Assembly (NCBI GenBank): GCA_945891505.1 | Contig: CAMDDL010000009.1 | Span: 1-64,000, forward strand | Source of the DNA: Maricaulis salignorans | GTDB lineage: Bacteria > Pseudomonadota > Alphaproteobacteria > Caulobacterales > Aquidulcibacteraceae | Direction of reading: 5' to 3' | DNA length: 64,000 nt | Part shown: positions 36,062 through 44,601 of the stretch, piece after piece | Layout of the letters: each line of letters opens with the position of its first letter | Numbering within the stretch: the stretch's first letter is position 1 | Position numbers and translations under genes: made by a program | The notes under the pieces: generated by a model | What the model saw: the letters and a program-made list of their open reading frames with translations, nothing else | What the model was told of the DNA's origin: nothing | The model's database searches: none

Positions 36062-36796
36062 CTAAATCATCGCCATTCCGCCATTTACGTGCAAAGTCTG
36101 CCCGGTAACATAGCTGGCTTGATCGGAAGCTAGATAGACAACTGCTGCAGCAATGTCATCAGGCTGACCAAGTCTAGCGGCAGGAATAGACTTAGTAATG
36201 GCCTCTTTTTGGGCCTCATTCAGAGCATCAGTCATCGGCGAGACGATAAATCCTGGCGCAATACAATTGGCTGTAATGCCGCGTGAAGCCAGTTCTTGTG
36301 CTATGGATTTCGTAAAGCCGATCATGCCTGCTTTTGACGCTGCATAATTGGCTTGGCCCGGATTGCCTGTAACACCCACAACCGATGTGATCGCAATGAT
36401 CCGGCCCAAGCGACGCTTCATCATGCCCTTCGAGGCTGCACGAGCAAGCCGGAAGTAAGACCCCAGATTAACGTCGAGCACGCGCTCAAAATCCTCGTCC
36501 TTCATCCGCAGGAGCAAACCGTCCTTGGTGATCCCGGCATTCGCGACCAAAATATCCAAGCCGCCAAGGGCTTCTTCAGCCCGACCAATCAGACCGTCAG
36601 TCTCTGCTGGGTCAGATAGATTGCAGGCCAGCGCCACGCTGCCCGGCAATTGTGCGCTTAACGCGTCTAACGCTTCTTGGCGGGTACCCGACAAGGCAAC
36701 TTGTGCGCCAGCAGCGTGCAAAGCACGTGCAATGGCCCCGCCAATGCCCCCAGTAGCGCCAGTTACGAGCGCTTTTTTGCCTGTTAGATCAAACAT
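36062..36796 (-). CDS. fabG: 3-oxoacyl-ACP reductase
   Basis: 244-residue SDR enzyme reducing beta-ketoacyl-ACP with NADPH. The cofactor motif VTGATGGIGGAIA, NAGITKDGLLLRM (with the NAG motif), the catalytic Ser in IAITSVVGVTGNPGQ and YAASKAG (Tyr/Lys) are all in place, and the FabG-type C-terminus SYVTGQTLHVNGGMAM is present. It lies 20 nt downstream of fabD. Together with acpP and fabF this is the conserved fabD-fabG-acpP-fabF order; fabH and plsX are not in the window. Confidence 0.97.
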   Translation of the reverse strand: MFDLTGKKALVTGATGGIGGAIARALHAAGAQVALSGTRQEALDALSAQLPGSVALACNLSDPAETDGLIGRAEEALGGLDILVANAGITKDGLLLRMKDEDFERVLDVNLGSYFRLARAASKGMMKRRLGRIIAITSVVGVTGNPGQANYAASKAGMIGFTKSIAQELASRGITANCIAPGFIVSPMTDALNEAQKEAITKSIPAARLGQPDDIAAAVVYLASDQASYVTGQTLHVNGGMAMI

Positions 36797-36816
36797 CTGC
36801 GTTTCTTCTTTCGTCT

Positions 36817-37758
36817 CTAGGTCAAGGAAGCGGCAAAGGCCGCAATTTCATCAGCACCGGTCAGGGCAATGGAGGTCGCGTCTGGCGCGATGCGCTTAGA
36901 CATACCCGTCAGAACGCTGCCAGCCCCCAATTCCACGAATTGAGTGGCACCTTGGGCGGCAAACCAGCCAATCGATTCCCGCCATCTAACGCGACCGGTG
37001 ACTTGCTCCACCAGCAGCTTGGCAATTGTTTCGGGATCTTGGGTTGGCGCCACCGTGACATTAGACAGCACGGGGACGATGGGCTTGTGGATCGTGGTCG
37101 CAGCAAGCGCTGCGGCCATTTCTTCAGCTGCCGGGGCCATCAAAGGGCAATGGAAGGGCGCGGAGACAGACAATGGGATCGCACGAGCACCCATCTCTTT
37201 CGCGGCTGCAATCGCTGCATCGACGCCCTCTTTCGTGCCAGAAATGACGATGTTGCCTGCATTATTGTCGTTGGCCACGACACAAACGCCGACTTTGGCG
37301 CCCGTAGCAGCGGCTGCTTCTGCCAAGGCCAAATCCACTTTCGGGCCGATCAAGCTCGCCATCGCCCCAAGGCCCGGTGCCACTGCGCGCTGCATGGCTT
37401 GCCCGCGCAGGCGCAACAGGCGGGCTGCATCGCCAATCGAAAACGCCCCTGCTGCGGTAAGCGCCGAATATTCGCCCAGCGAGTGACCAGCGACAAACGC
37501 CGCCCGGTCAACACCAATGCCAAAATCTGTTCGCAAGACGGTCACAACTGCCATGCTGACAGCCATCAAAGCGGGCTGGGCATTTTCAGTTAGCGTCAGC
37601 GTCTCTATCGGACCTTCTGCCATCAAGCTCGAGAGCTTTTGCCCAAGCGCGTCATCAATCTCTGCAAAGACTTGCTTTGCGGCGGGGAATGCTTCGACAA
37701 GGGCAACACCCATACCGACGCTCTGGCTACCTTGGCCGGGAAATTGGAAAATCAGCAT
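36817..37758 (-). CDS. fabD: Malonyl-CoA:ACP transacylase
   Basis: 313-residue enzyme loading malonyl groups onto AcpP. The N-terminus FQFPGQGSQSVGMG is the substrate-site motif, the nucleophile Ser93 is in GHSLGEYSAL, and the catalytic His is in VSAPFHCPLM. The oxyanion region and VELGAGSVLTGMSKRI end the protein as expected. It is the first gene of the fab run, 54 nt downstream of the LysE-type gene, and no strong terminator separates them. Confidence 0.97.
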   Translation of the reverse strand: MLIFQFPGQGSQSVGMGVALVEAFPAAKQVFAEIDDALGQKLSSLMAEGPIETLTLTENAQPALMAVSMAVVTVLRTDFGIGVDRAAFVAGHSLGEYSALTAAGAFSIGDAARLLRLRGQAMQRAVAPGLGAMASLIGPKVDLALAEAAAATGAKVGVCVVANDNNAGNIVISGTKEGVDAAIAAAKEMGARAIPLSVSAPFHCPLMAPAAEEMAAALAATTIHKPIVPVLSNVTVAPTQDPETIAKLLVEQVTGRVRWRESIGWFAAQGATQFVELGAGSVLTGMSKRIAPDATSIALTGADEIAAFAASLT

Positions 37759-37812
37759 GATTTGGCGTTAGCCTTGCAGACCCGATTAGGCAAGTGGGTG
37801 GCAAGATGGGGC

Positions 37813-38505
37813 TTAGACAGGATGGGCCAAGCCATCCCACGCCAGCCAAGCGGCAATGCCCAAAAGGGCAAAGGTAAAGAAGATATTCAAATAGGTGCGG
37901 CGCTTGCCAGCACTTAGCCAAGGGCGAAGCCCACCAGCGGCGAGAACAATCGCCAAATGTACGCCGGTTGCGACCCCAATATGGGTGAGTCCCAGCCACA
38001 AGCTTTGCACCCATACCTGTCCGCCACTTTCGTCGACAAAGCGAGGCAGCAGCGTCACATAAAAGAGTGCTGCTTTTGGGTTCAAGATATTGAGGGTTAG
38101 GCCGCGCATGAAATGCCGTCCGGCATGGCTTGACGCGTGTTCGGCATCAGCCAACGAGGTTTCTGCGCCGTGTCTGGCCCGCTCAATCCAGGGCTCAAAC
38201 GCCAGATAGACCAGATAAAGCACGCCCAACCAGCGCAGCCCTGCCAACAACTGGGGTTGGGCGGCCATCAGGGCACCTAGGCCCGCAATCGCTGCGATCA
38301 AATAAAGGCATAGGCCAAGGGCAATTCCCAAAACCGCCTGAAGTCCTGCTGCCCTGCCCTTATCCAGCGTCAAAGTCGCCAGCCAAGCCATATTCGGCCC
38401 GGGCGTCAGCTCTAAGAGAGCGACAACGAGCAAAAACTCTATCCAGCTAAGTGTCACGCGAACCGCTTCCCATTCTGATCGTCGAACAACCAGTTTCGCT
38501 GTCAT
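37813..38505 (-). CDS. LysE/RhtB-family amino-acid exporter
   Basis: Inner-membrane exporter, 230 residues from ATG 38505, which has AAAGGA close upstream. An in-frame start at 38538 is possible, as is a GTG nearer the first helix. The hallmark LLELTPGPNMAWL is in the first helix, and about six hydrophobic segments follow. LNILNPKAALFYVTLLPRFV is the second family signature. The export substrate (homoserine, threonine, lysine or other) cannot be told from sequence. It is upstream of fabD with no obvious functional link. Confidence 0.88.
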   Translation of the reverse strand: MTAKLVVRRSEWEAVRVTLSWIEFLLVVALLELTPGPNMAWLATLTLDKGRAAGLQAVLGIALGLCLYLIAAIAGLGALMAAQPQLLAGLRWLGVLYLVYLAFEPWIERARHGAETSLADAEHASSHAGRHFMRGLTLNILNPKAALFYVTLLPRFVDESGGQVWVQSLWLGLTHIGVATGVHLAIVLAAGGLRPWLSAGKRRTYLNIFFTFALLGIAAWLAWDGLAHPV

Positions 38506-38744
38506 AAATCCTTTGCGCAAGGCCGGTTTTAACGGCATTACTGCGCGCTACCCCTTCCCTTTTCCACAGATAAGTGCTTTACGCCCCGCTTCACTGATTG
38601 CGGTCCGCCCGCATGAGCGACTTTGTGTGCCTAATAAGCGGATTAGCACGAGGAAGCTGCGTCGCGGAACCATCAGGTGGTTTGGTCCCCGCTGAGCCAT
38701 TTGCCGCAATTCTCATGGGGCGCATCTAACGGAAATGGATTCTC

Positions 38745-39122
38745 ATGCCGTTCTACGAACATATCATTATTTCGCGGCCAGATATCTCGCCGCAGCAAGT
38801 TGACGAGCTGGTTGAAGGCATCTCCACTTTGATCGCCGAAAAGGGCGGTAAAGTTGGTAAAGTCGAATATTGGGGTCTGCGCAACTTGGCTTACCGGATC
38901 AACAAAACCCGCAAGGGCCACTATTCGTTGATCAACATCGATGCACCAGCTGCCGCAGTCCATGAAATGGAACGCCTGCAACGCATCAACGAAAATGTCA
39001 TGCGCTACATGACTATCGCCGTTGAAGAGCTTGAAGAAGGTCCTTCGCCTATTTTGGCCCGTCGTGAACGCGACGAAAAGAAACAGCGCGCGCGCACTGA
39101 AACCAATGGGATGGATTACTGA
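38745..39122 (+). CDS. rpsF: 30S ribosomal protein S6
   Basis: 125-residue 30S platform protein that binds 16S rRNA as a dimer with S18. It starts [20 protein letters not shown] and contains the conserved [27 protein letters not shown] block; the C-terminal tail is charged ([14 protein letters not shown]). It begins the three-gene ribosomal operon. The upstream gap 38506-38744 holds its promoter and nothing else that I recognise. It is followed after 2 nt by rpsR. Confidence 0.98.
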   Translation: MPFYEHIIISRPDISPQQVDELVEGISTLIAEKGGKVGKVEYWGLRNLAYRINKTRKGHYSLINIDAPAAAVHEMERLQRINENVMRYMTIAVEELEEGPSPILARRERDEKKQRARTETNGMDY

Positions 39123-39124
39123 TC

Positions 39125-39382
39125 ATGACGACCAAATTCACCATCTCCAACCTGCCATCGCGTCGGCCGTTTGCACGCCGCCGTAAGGTTTGCCCGTTCT
39201 CTGGCGATCAAGCGCCAAAGATCGACTTCAAAGATGTGAAGCTATTGCAGCGTTACTTGTCCGAAAAGGGCAAGATCGTGCCATCGCGCATCACCGCCGT
39301 AAGCCAAAAGAAGCAACGCGAACTCGCTAAGGCGATCAAGCGTGCCCGCGTCTTGGCTCTTCTTCCCTATCACGTCGTTTAA
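39125..39382 (+). CDS. rpsR: 30S ribosomal protein S18
   Basis: 85-residue basic protein partnering S6. Signature: [20 protein letters not shown] (a CPFS motif with a single Cys) and [20 protein letters not shown], ending [14 protein letters not shown]. The middle gene of rpsF-rpsR-rplI, with a start 2 nt after rpsF and a stop 12 nt before rplI. Confidence 0.98.
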   Translation: MTTKFTISNLPSRRPFARRRKVCPFSGDQAPKIDFKDVKLLQRYLSEKGKIVPSRITAVSQKKQRELAKAIKRARVLALLPYHVV

Positions 39383-39394
39383 GGAGACGCCGAC

Positions 39395-39970
39395 ATGGAC
39401 ATCATCCTGCTCGAACGCGTCGGCCGCCTTGGCGGTATTGGCGACATCGTATCGGTAAAGCCTGGCTATGCGCGCAATTATTTGTTGCCGCAAAAGAAAG
39501 CCCTGCGCGCTACTGAATCCAACAAAAAGCTGTTTGAACTACAGCGCTCGGTTCTCGAGACCCGCAACGCCGACGCCCGTGCAGCAGCGGAAGCTGCTTC
39601 TGAAGGCTTGGCCGGTCAGGCTTTCTTGCTGATCCGTGCTGCTGGCGAAAGCGGTCAATTGTACGGTTCGGTTGCCGCTCGTGACATCGCAGAAGCAGCC
39701 AATGCCGCTGGCTTCCACGTTGCACGTAACCAAGTCCAGCTCGACACGCCAATCAAGGCGATCGGCTATCAGAGTGTGAAGATCCGTCTTCACCCTGAAG
39801 TCGAAGTTGAAGTCTTTATCAACGTGGCTCGCACGCCAGATGAAGCTGAACGTCAAGCCAAGGGCGAAAACGTCATCAATTCCCAATTTGACGAAGACCG
39901 CGTCGCAGCAGCCGAACAAGCCGCTGAGATCGCCGAGAACGCTGTGCAATTGGACGGCTACGAAGTCTAA
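39395..39970 (+). CDS. rplI: 50S ribosomal protein L9
   Basis: 191-residue 50S protein. The N-domain begins MDIILLERVGRLGGIGDIVS, with VKPGYARNYLLPQKKALRAT contacting 23S rRNA. A long connecting helix (about 42-75) leads to the C-domain (GQLYGSVAARDIAEAA). The C-terminus carries a 35-40 residue acidic extension (EDRVAAAEQAAEIAENAVQL) beyond the E. coli length of 149, as in other alphaproteobacteria. A strong AAGGAGA site precedes ATG 39395, and a strong terminator closes the operon. Confidence 0.98.
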   Translation: MDIILLERVGRLGGIGDIVSVKPGYARNYLLPQKKALRATESNKKLFELQRSVLETRNADARAAAEAASEGLAGQAFLLIRAAGESGQLYGSVAARDIAEAANAAGFHVARNQVQLDTPIKAIGYQSVKIRLHPEVEVEVFINVARTPDEAERQAKGENVINSQFDEDRVAAAEQAAEIAENAVQLDGYEV

Positions 39971-40001
39971 TAGATCGCCCCTTGGGCCTCTAATCTCATC
40001 T

Positions 40002-40037
40002 AAAAGCCCCGCAGGTTCGCCTGCGGGGCTTTTGTTT
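40002..40037 (+). terminator. Strong rho-independent terminator of the rpsF operon
   Basis: A 14-bp perfect stem (AAAAGCCCCGCAGG / CCTGCGGGGCTTTT) is closed by a TTCG tetraloop and followed by a T-rich tail, 31 nt after the rplI stop. The A and T runs at its base would allow function on both strands, but only the plus strand has genes here. Confidence 0.95.
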
Positions 40038-40106
40038 GGTCGAGGCATATCTCACTAGGACAACGATCATAAGGAGAATTTAAGACAATTCGCATATGAT
40101 TTGCGT

Positions 40107-41969
40107 ATGATTGATCCGCGCGCATCCGCCAAAAATATGGAATCTGCCGAACTGGTAGCGATCTACGCCCCGATGGCGCGTGCTTATGCATTGATTTTGG
40201 GTGTTTATTATATTCTACTAACAGCAGGTCACCTTTTGGTGCTGAAAGGGGATATCGCCATTGTTATGGCGTGCTTGGCAGCGACCTCTGGTATTTTAAT
40301 CCTGACAGTGCGCTTTACGCTGTTGCGGGCCATCAAGGACCTCAGCCTTTTAGGTCTGGGCGTTTTTCTCATAAATCTTCTCGCCAGCACCAATGTGGTC
40401 ACGCACACGAGTTATGCAGGCGACGAGGCACAATTTGTCTACCTATTGATGATTGCCTTTGCCAGCGCAATTTTAGGCCCTTCCCTTCGTGTGGTCGGTG
40501 CCAGTCTTTCGCTCGTAACTATATCGGTCGTTTTCCTGATCTTTACCGGCACAGAAGCTATGGTCCTGAACAAGGTTTTCACCGGGCTGACGGCGGTCGC
40601 AGGCAGTTTTGCAGCGTCCCTGTTTCTACATCGCATGGTAAGGTCGCAAGTCGATTTCCGTGTTCAATCTAGCGACTTGCTAGAGATTGTTGAGCGTGAG
40701 CGGATCCGGGCTCAGAACATGGCGGATGAAGCCGACTTCGCCAATCGCGCCAAAACAGATTTTCTGGCCAATATGAGCCATGAATTGAGGACCCCCTTGA
40801 ATGGGGTGGTCGGCATTGCCAACACGTTGGCAGCCACAAAGCTTGATGCACAGCAAACGGAAATGGTCGACCTGATCGACGCGTCCGGCAGGACCTTGGC
40901 GCGCCTCTTGTCAGATATTCTCGACTTCTCAAAAATTGAAGCCGGTAAAGTTGAGATAGAGCGGGCAGCCTTTGATTTACGCGCTGAACTCGATGCCTCG
41001 GCACTTCTCCTTCAAACCTATGCCGCCGACAAGAAGTTGCAATTTGGCGTGACTTATGGCGAGCATGCGCGCGGCTGGTTCTTTGGCGATGCGACGCGGA
41101 TCAAACAGATTGTTGCCAATTTAGTTTCCAATGCCGTCAAATTCACCGACCAGGGTGAAGTTCAAGTGTTCATTGATTGGTCTGTGGCTTCTGAGATTCT
41201 TGAGATTAAAGTCTGCGATACAGGCATTGGCTTTGACAAAGAAACCGGTCGACGGCTGTTCCAGCGCTTTATCCAAGCAGATACCTCGATCACCCGTCGC
41301 TTTGGTGGCACAGGCCTAGGCCTCGCCATTTGTCGCGGCCTAATTGAAGCCATGGGCGGGGGCATGAATTGGGAGTCAGAGCCCGGTGAAGGTTCGACCT
41401 TTATTGTTCGCATTCCACTGGAGCGCGAACTGGCCCCAAGCCTGACAGCCTCGCCCGACGCGTTACAAGTCCCCGTTGCGTCAGACCCTGATGCACCGCT
41501 ACGGATTTTGGCGGCCGAAGATCACCCCACGAACCAAAAAGTGCTGCGTCTTATCCTCGAGCCCTTGGGTATCGACCTGACCATGTGCGACGATGGGATG
41601 GCGGCGCTTACGGCTTATCAATCAAGCCGGTTCGACATTGTTTTGATGGATATGCAAATGCCTGTCATGGATGGCTTGTCGGCAACTCAAGCCATTCGCG
41701 AGCATGAAAGAGCGCATCATCTGCCGGCGACGCCTATCGTGATGGTTACAGCCAATGCGATGCGCCAACATCGCGATCAAGCGATTGAAGCGGGTGCCAA
41801 CAGCCATTTGGCCAAGCCTTTCACGCCAGCTTCCCTTATGGATGCGATCGAAGCAGCGCTTGCCGAAGCGGACGTGTCTAACGATACGGACGGCGGTACG
41901 TCAAAAGCGGTCAGAACAAATAGCCCGACACATCTATCCACAGATGAAAAAATGCTGGGGATGTTCTAG
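40107..41969 (+). CDS. Hybrid sensor histidine kinase/response regulator with multi-pass membrane sensor
   Basis: 620 residues from ATG 40107 (MIDPRASAKN). About six hydrophobic helices span residues 25-178 with very short loops, so sensing is probably within or at the membrane. HisKA follows with His226 in SHELRTPLNGVVGIA, then HATPase boxes NLVSNAVKF, DTGIGF and GGTGLGLAI. The receiver domain (about 465-585) has acidic ILAAEDHPTNQK, phospho-acceptor Asp515 in LMDMQMPVMDG, and Lys in HLAKPFTP. No HPt domain is seen, so an external phosphotransfer protein is expected. The layout resembles RpfC/LuxN-like membrane hybrids. The only AAGGAG (40071-40076) is far from the start. Confidence 0.9.
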   Translation: MIDPRASAKNMESAELVAIYAPMARAYALILGVYYILLTAGHLLVLKGDIAIVMACLAATSGILILTVRFTLLRAIKDLSLLGLGVFLINLLASTNVVTHTSYAGDEAQFVYLLMIAFASAILGPSLRVVGASLSLVTISVVFLIFTGTEAMVLNKVFTGLTAVAGSFAASLFLHRMVRSQVDFRVQSSDLLEIVERERIRAQNMADEADFANRAKTDFLANMSHELRTPLNGVVGIANTLAATKLDAQQTEMVDLIDASGRTLARLLSDILDFSKIEAGKVEIERAAFDLRAELDASALLLQTYAADKKLQFGVTYGEHARGWFFGDATRIKQIVANLVSNAVKFTDQGEVQVFIDWSVASEILEIKVCDTGIGFDKETGRRLFQRFIQADTSITRRFGGTGLGLAICRGLIEAMGGGMNWESEPGEGSTFIVRIPLERELAPSLTASPDALQVPVASDPDAPLRILAAEDHPTNQKVLRLILEPLGIDLTMCDDGMAALTAYQSSRFDIVLMDMQMPVMDGLSATQAIREHERAHHLPATPIVMVTANAMRQHRDQAIEAGANSHLAKPFTPASLMDAIEAALAEADVSNDTDGGTSKAVRTNSPTHLSTDEKMLGMF

Positions 41970-42023
41970 CCTCGTTCTGCGTCGCACAGGTGATTCGCTG
42001 CGCGACACCTGAAAGAGTGCGAC

Positions 42024-43514
42024 ATGGCTGATGGAAACCTTACCCCGCTCGATCCGGCACGTGTGTTGCGCACGGCCCCGCATAATTTGGACGCTGAACA
42101 AGCCCTGATCGGGGCTATTCTGGTCGACAACCAAGTCACCAGTCGTATCGGCGACATGCTGAAGCCATTGCACTTCTATGATCCCGTCCACGGCCGGATC
42201 TATGAGACCATTACCCGGATGATCCAAAAGGGCTCACTGGCCGATGGCATTACCCTCCACGCTAAGTTCAGCCAAGACGGTGCCTTAAAAGACATTGGTG
42301 GCGCAGCCTATCTTGCAACCTTGGTCGATGCCGCCGCCGATCCTGCTGCCGCTGCGGACTATGGCAAATTGATCTTCGACTTGGCCGTTCGTCGCGATTT
42401 GATCCGCATCGGCTCTGAGATGATGGCTGACGCCACAGATCATGAAGACGGGATGGAGGGTGGGGCCCGCCTGATCGAAACGGCGGAAAAGAAGCTCTAT
42501 TCTTTGGCCGAGACCGGCCAACTCAACCAAGGCTTCAAAAGCTTTGCTGCTTCGCTGGCTGCAACCATCGACATCACTGCAGCGGCCTTCAAGCGGGACG
42601 GTCAGCTGATCGGGGTGCCTACAGGCCTGAATGAAATTGACCGGATGTTGGGTGGCCTGCACAAGTCCGACTTGTTGATCCTCGCCGGACGGCCTTCGAT
42701 GGGTAAAACGGCGTTAGCCACCAATATCGCCTTTAATGCGGCCAAGCGCTTCAAGCGTGAGGCACGGCCCGATGGGTCGTTCCAGACAATTGATGGCGGC
42801 GTTGTGGCTTTCTATTCGCTCGAAATGTCCGCCGAGCAGCTGACCATGCGTCTTCTGGCGGATTACACCGCCATCGGCTCTGACCGCATGCGGCGCGGCG
42901 ACCTCGACAAGGACGAATATGCCAAGCTGCGCGAAGCGGCGATCGATCTGCAAAGCTTGCCGCTCTACATTGATGATACAGGCGGTCTGTCAATTTCGGC
43001 GCTTGCAGCGCGGGCTCGACGGCTACAGCGCCAGCATGGCCTCGACCTCATCGTGGTGGACTATTTGCAGCTTGTCACCACCAGCGGTTCCAAGCGCTCT
43101 GAGAACCGGGTGCAAGAAGTCAGTGAAATCACCCAGGGTCTGAAAGCGCTCGCCAAAGAGCTACAAGTGCCAGTTATTGCGCTCTCACAGCTGTCGCGTC
43201 AGGTGGAAAACCGCGAAGACAAGCGGCCGCAATTGGCCGACTTGCGGGAATCGGGCTCGATCGAACAAGACGCCGACGTGGTGATGTTCGTGTATCGCCA
43301 TGCCTATTATTTGGAGCGCCAAGAACCTAAGCCCGGCACGACGGAGCATTTCCAGTGGCAGGAAGAAGTCAGTGAGATGCGCAATATTGCAGAAGTCATT
43401 ATCGGCAAACAACGCCATGGCCCGATTGGTAAAGTCCGTGTCGGCTTCCAAGCCGAACTGACCAAATTCACCAACCTCGATTCCACCGGGCGTTACGAGA
43501 GCTTGGATGACTGA
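42024..43514 (+). CDS. dnaB: Replicative DNA helicase
   Basis: 496-residue hexameric 5'-3' helicase of the replisome. The N-domain (RTAPHNLDAEQALIGAILVD) and the linker precede a RecA fold with Walker A LAGRPSMGKTALATN, catalytic VAFYSLEMSAEQLTMR, Walker B LDLIVVDYLQLV, and SQLSRQVENREDKRP, DLRESGSIEQDADVVMF. It is followed by alr, overlapping by 8 nt. No intein is present. Placement after the ribosomal protein operon and before alr-radA is standard in alphaproteobacteria. Confidence 0.98.
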   Translation: MADGNLTPLDPARVLRTAPHNLDAEQALIGAILVDNQVTSRIGDMLKPLHFYDPVHGRIYETITRMIQKGSLADGITLHAKFSQDGALKDIGGAAYLATLVDAAADPAAAADYGKLIFDLAVRRDLIRIGSEMMADATDHEDGMEGGARLIETAEKKLYSLAETGQLNQGFKSFAASLAATIDITAAAFKRDGQLIGVPTGLNEIDRMLGGLHKSDLLILAGRPSMGKTALATNIAFNAAKRFKREARPDGSFQTIDGGVVAFYSLEMSAEQLTMRLLADYTAIGSDRMRRGDLDKDEYAKLREAAIDLQSLPLYIDDTGGLSISALAARARRLQRQHGLDLIVVDYLQLVTTSGSKRSENRVQEVSEITQGLKALAKELQVPVIALSQLSRQVENREDKRPQLADLRESGSIEQDADVVMFVYRHAYYLERQEPKPGTTEHFQWQEEVSEMRNIAEVIIGKQRHGPIGKVRVGFQAELTKFTNLDSTGRYESLDD

Positions 43515-44595
43515 TCCAGTCTCAGGCCTCCCACGCCGCAGTAAGCTGAAGATTGATTTGGGGGCTTTGGCCCGCAATTGGGCTTTCTTTGCCGAAAATG
43601 CCCAAGGGGCAGAATGTGCTGCTGTGGTCAAAGCCAATGGCTATGGCTTGGGGCTAGCTGAAGTGGCGCAAAGCCTTGCTGATGCAGGATGTAAAACCTT
43701 CTTTGTCGCCCATGCGTTCGAAGGGGATAGAGCCCGCCAAGCGTTGGGCCCTGATCCAGTTATCTATGTCCTCAATGGCGTGATGGCTGACGAGGTTTCG
43801 GCGTTCTTGGCTGGCAACTTGCGCCCTGTCCTAAACGATGTAGAGCAAGTCCACTTGTGGGCAGAGGCTGGCTCAGGACAGCCTGCGGCTTTGCATATCG
43901 ACACGGGCATGAACCGCTTGGGCCTTAGCGAAGAAGATATCGACCGCGCTGAAGAGACGATCTTCACCTTGAACCTTTCGCTGATCATTAGCCATTTGGC
44001 CTGTGCCTCCGATCCTCAGCACCCCAAGAATGGCATGCAACGTGATGCCTTCGTGTCGCTCGCAGCGCGCCTGCCCGCAGCCCCTTTATCCCTTGCCGCT
44101 TCGGCAGGGATTTTGTTGGAAGGCGATTTTTGCTTTGATTTGGTTCGGCCCGGCATTGGCCTATATGGCGGCGGCCCGTTTGACCAAGACCAGGTCCCCC
44201 TAGAACCAGTCGCAACGCTAGAAGCGCCCATCATTCAACTGCGCAGTGTCGGGCCGGGTGACACCATCGGCTATGGCGCGACTTGGCAGGCGGATCGTCG
44301 TCGCACCATCGCAACGGTGGCTTTGGGCTATGCAGACGGGTTTCTGCGGTCAGGGTCCAACCGTGGTTTTGCCATTTTGGGTGGGGCGGTCTGCCCAATT
44401 GTTGGACGCGTCTCGATGGACTTAATCACGCTGGATGTTACGGGTGCCGGCGCGGCCGCCAAAGTCGGGGCGATGGCGCAATTCCTCGGTCGTGCTGCCC
44501 CTCTCGACGCCCAAGCCAAAGCGCTCGACACCATTCCCTATGAAATACTGACCCGGTTGGGAGATCGCTTTGAGCGCTCCTATTTGGAAGATTGA
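43507..44595 (+). CDS. alr: Alanine racemase
   Basis: 362-residue PLP enzyme converting L- to D-alanine for peptidoglycan. The PLP Lys42 is in AAVVKANGYGLG. The second catalytic Tyr is in TIGYGATWQADR, and IDTGMNRLG and VCPIVGRVSMDLITLDV match family blocks. The start ATG 43507 lies inside the end of dnaB (8-nt overlap). It is followed after 6 nt by radA. A housekeeping gene in an expected location. Confidence 0.96.
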   Translation: MTDPVSGLPRRSKLKIDLGALARNWAFFAENAQGAECAAVVKANGYGLGLAEVAQSLADAGCKTFFVAHAFEGDRARQALGPDPVIYVLNGVMADEVSAFLAGNLRPVLNDVEQVHLWAEAGSGQPAALHIDTGMNRLGLSEEDIDRAEETIFTLNLSLIISHLACASDPQHPKNGMQRDAFVSLAARLPAAPLSLAASAGILLEGDFCFDLVRPGIGLYGGGPFDQDQVPLEPVATLEAPIIQLRSVGPGDTIGYGATWQADRRRTIATVALGYADGFLRSGSNRGFAILGGAVCPIVGRVSMDLITLDVTGAGAAAKVGAMAQFLGRAAPLDAQAKALDTIPYEILTRLGDRFERSYLED

Positions 44596-44601
44596 TTAGC
44601 G

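Noticed and set aside
41930-41955. DnaA-box-like sequence (TATCCACA) just before dnaB, suggesting an origin.
   Set aside because: A single inexact box inside the kinase coding end, with no cluster and no AT-rich unwinding element.
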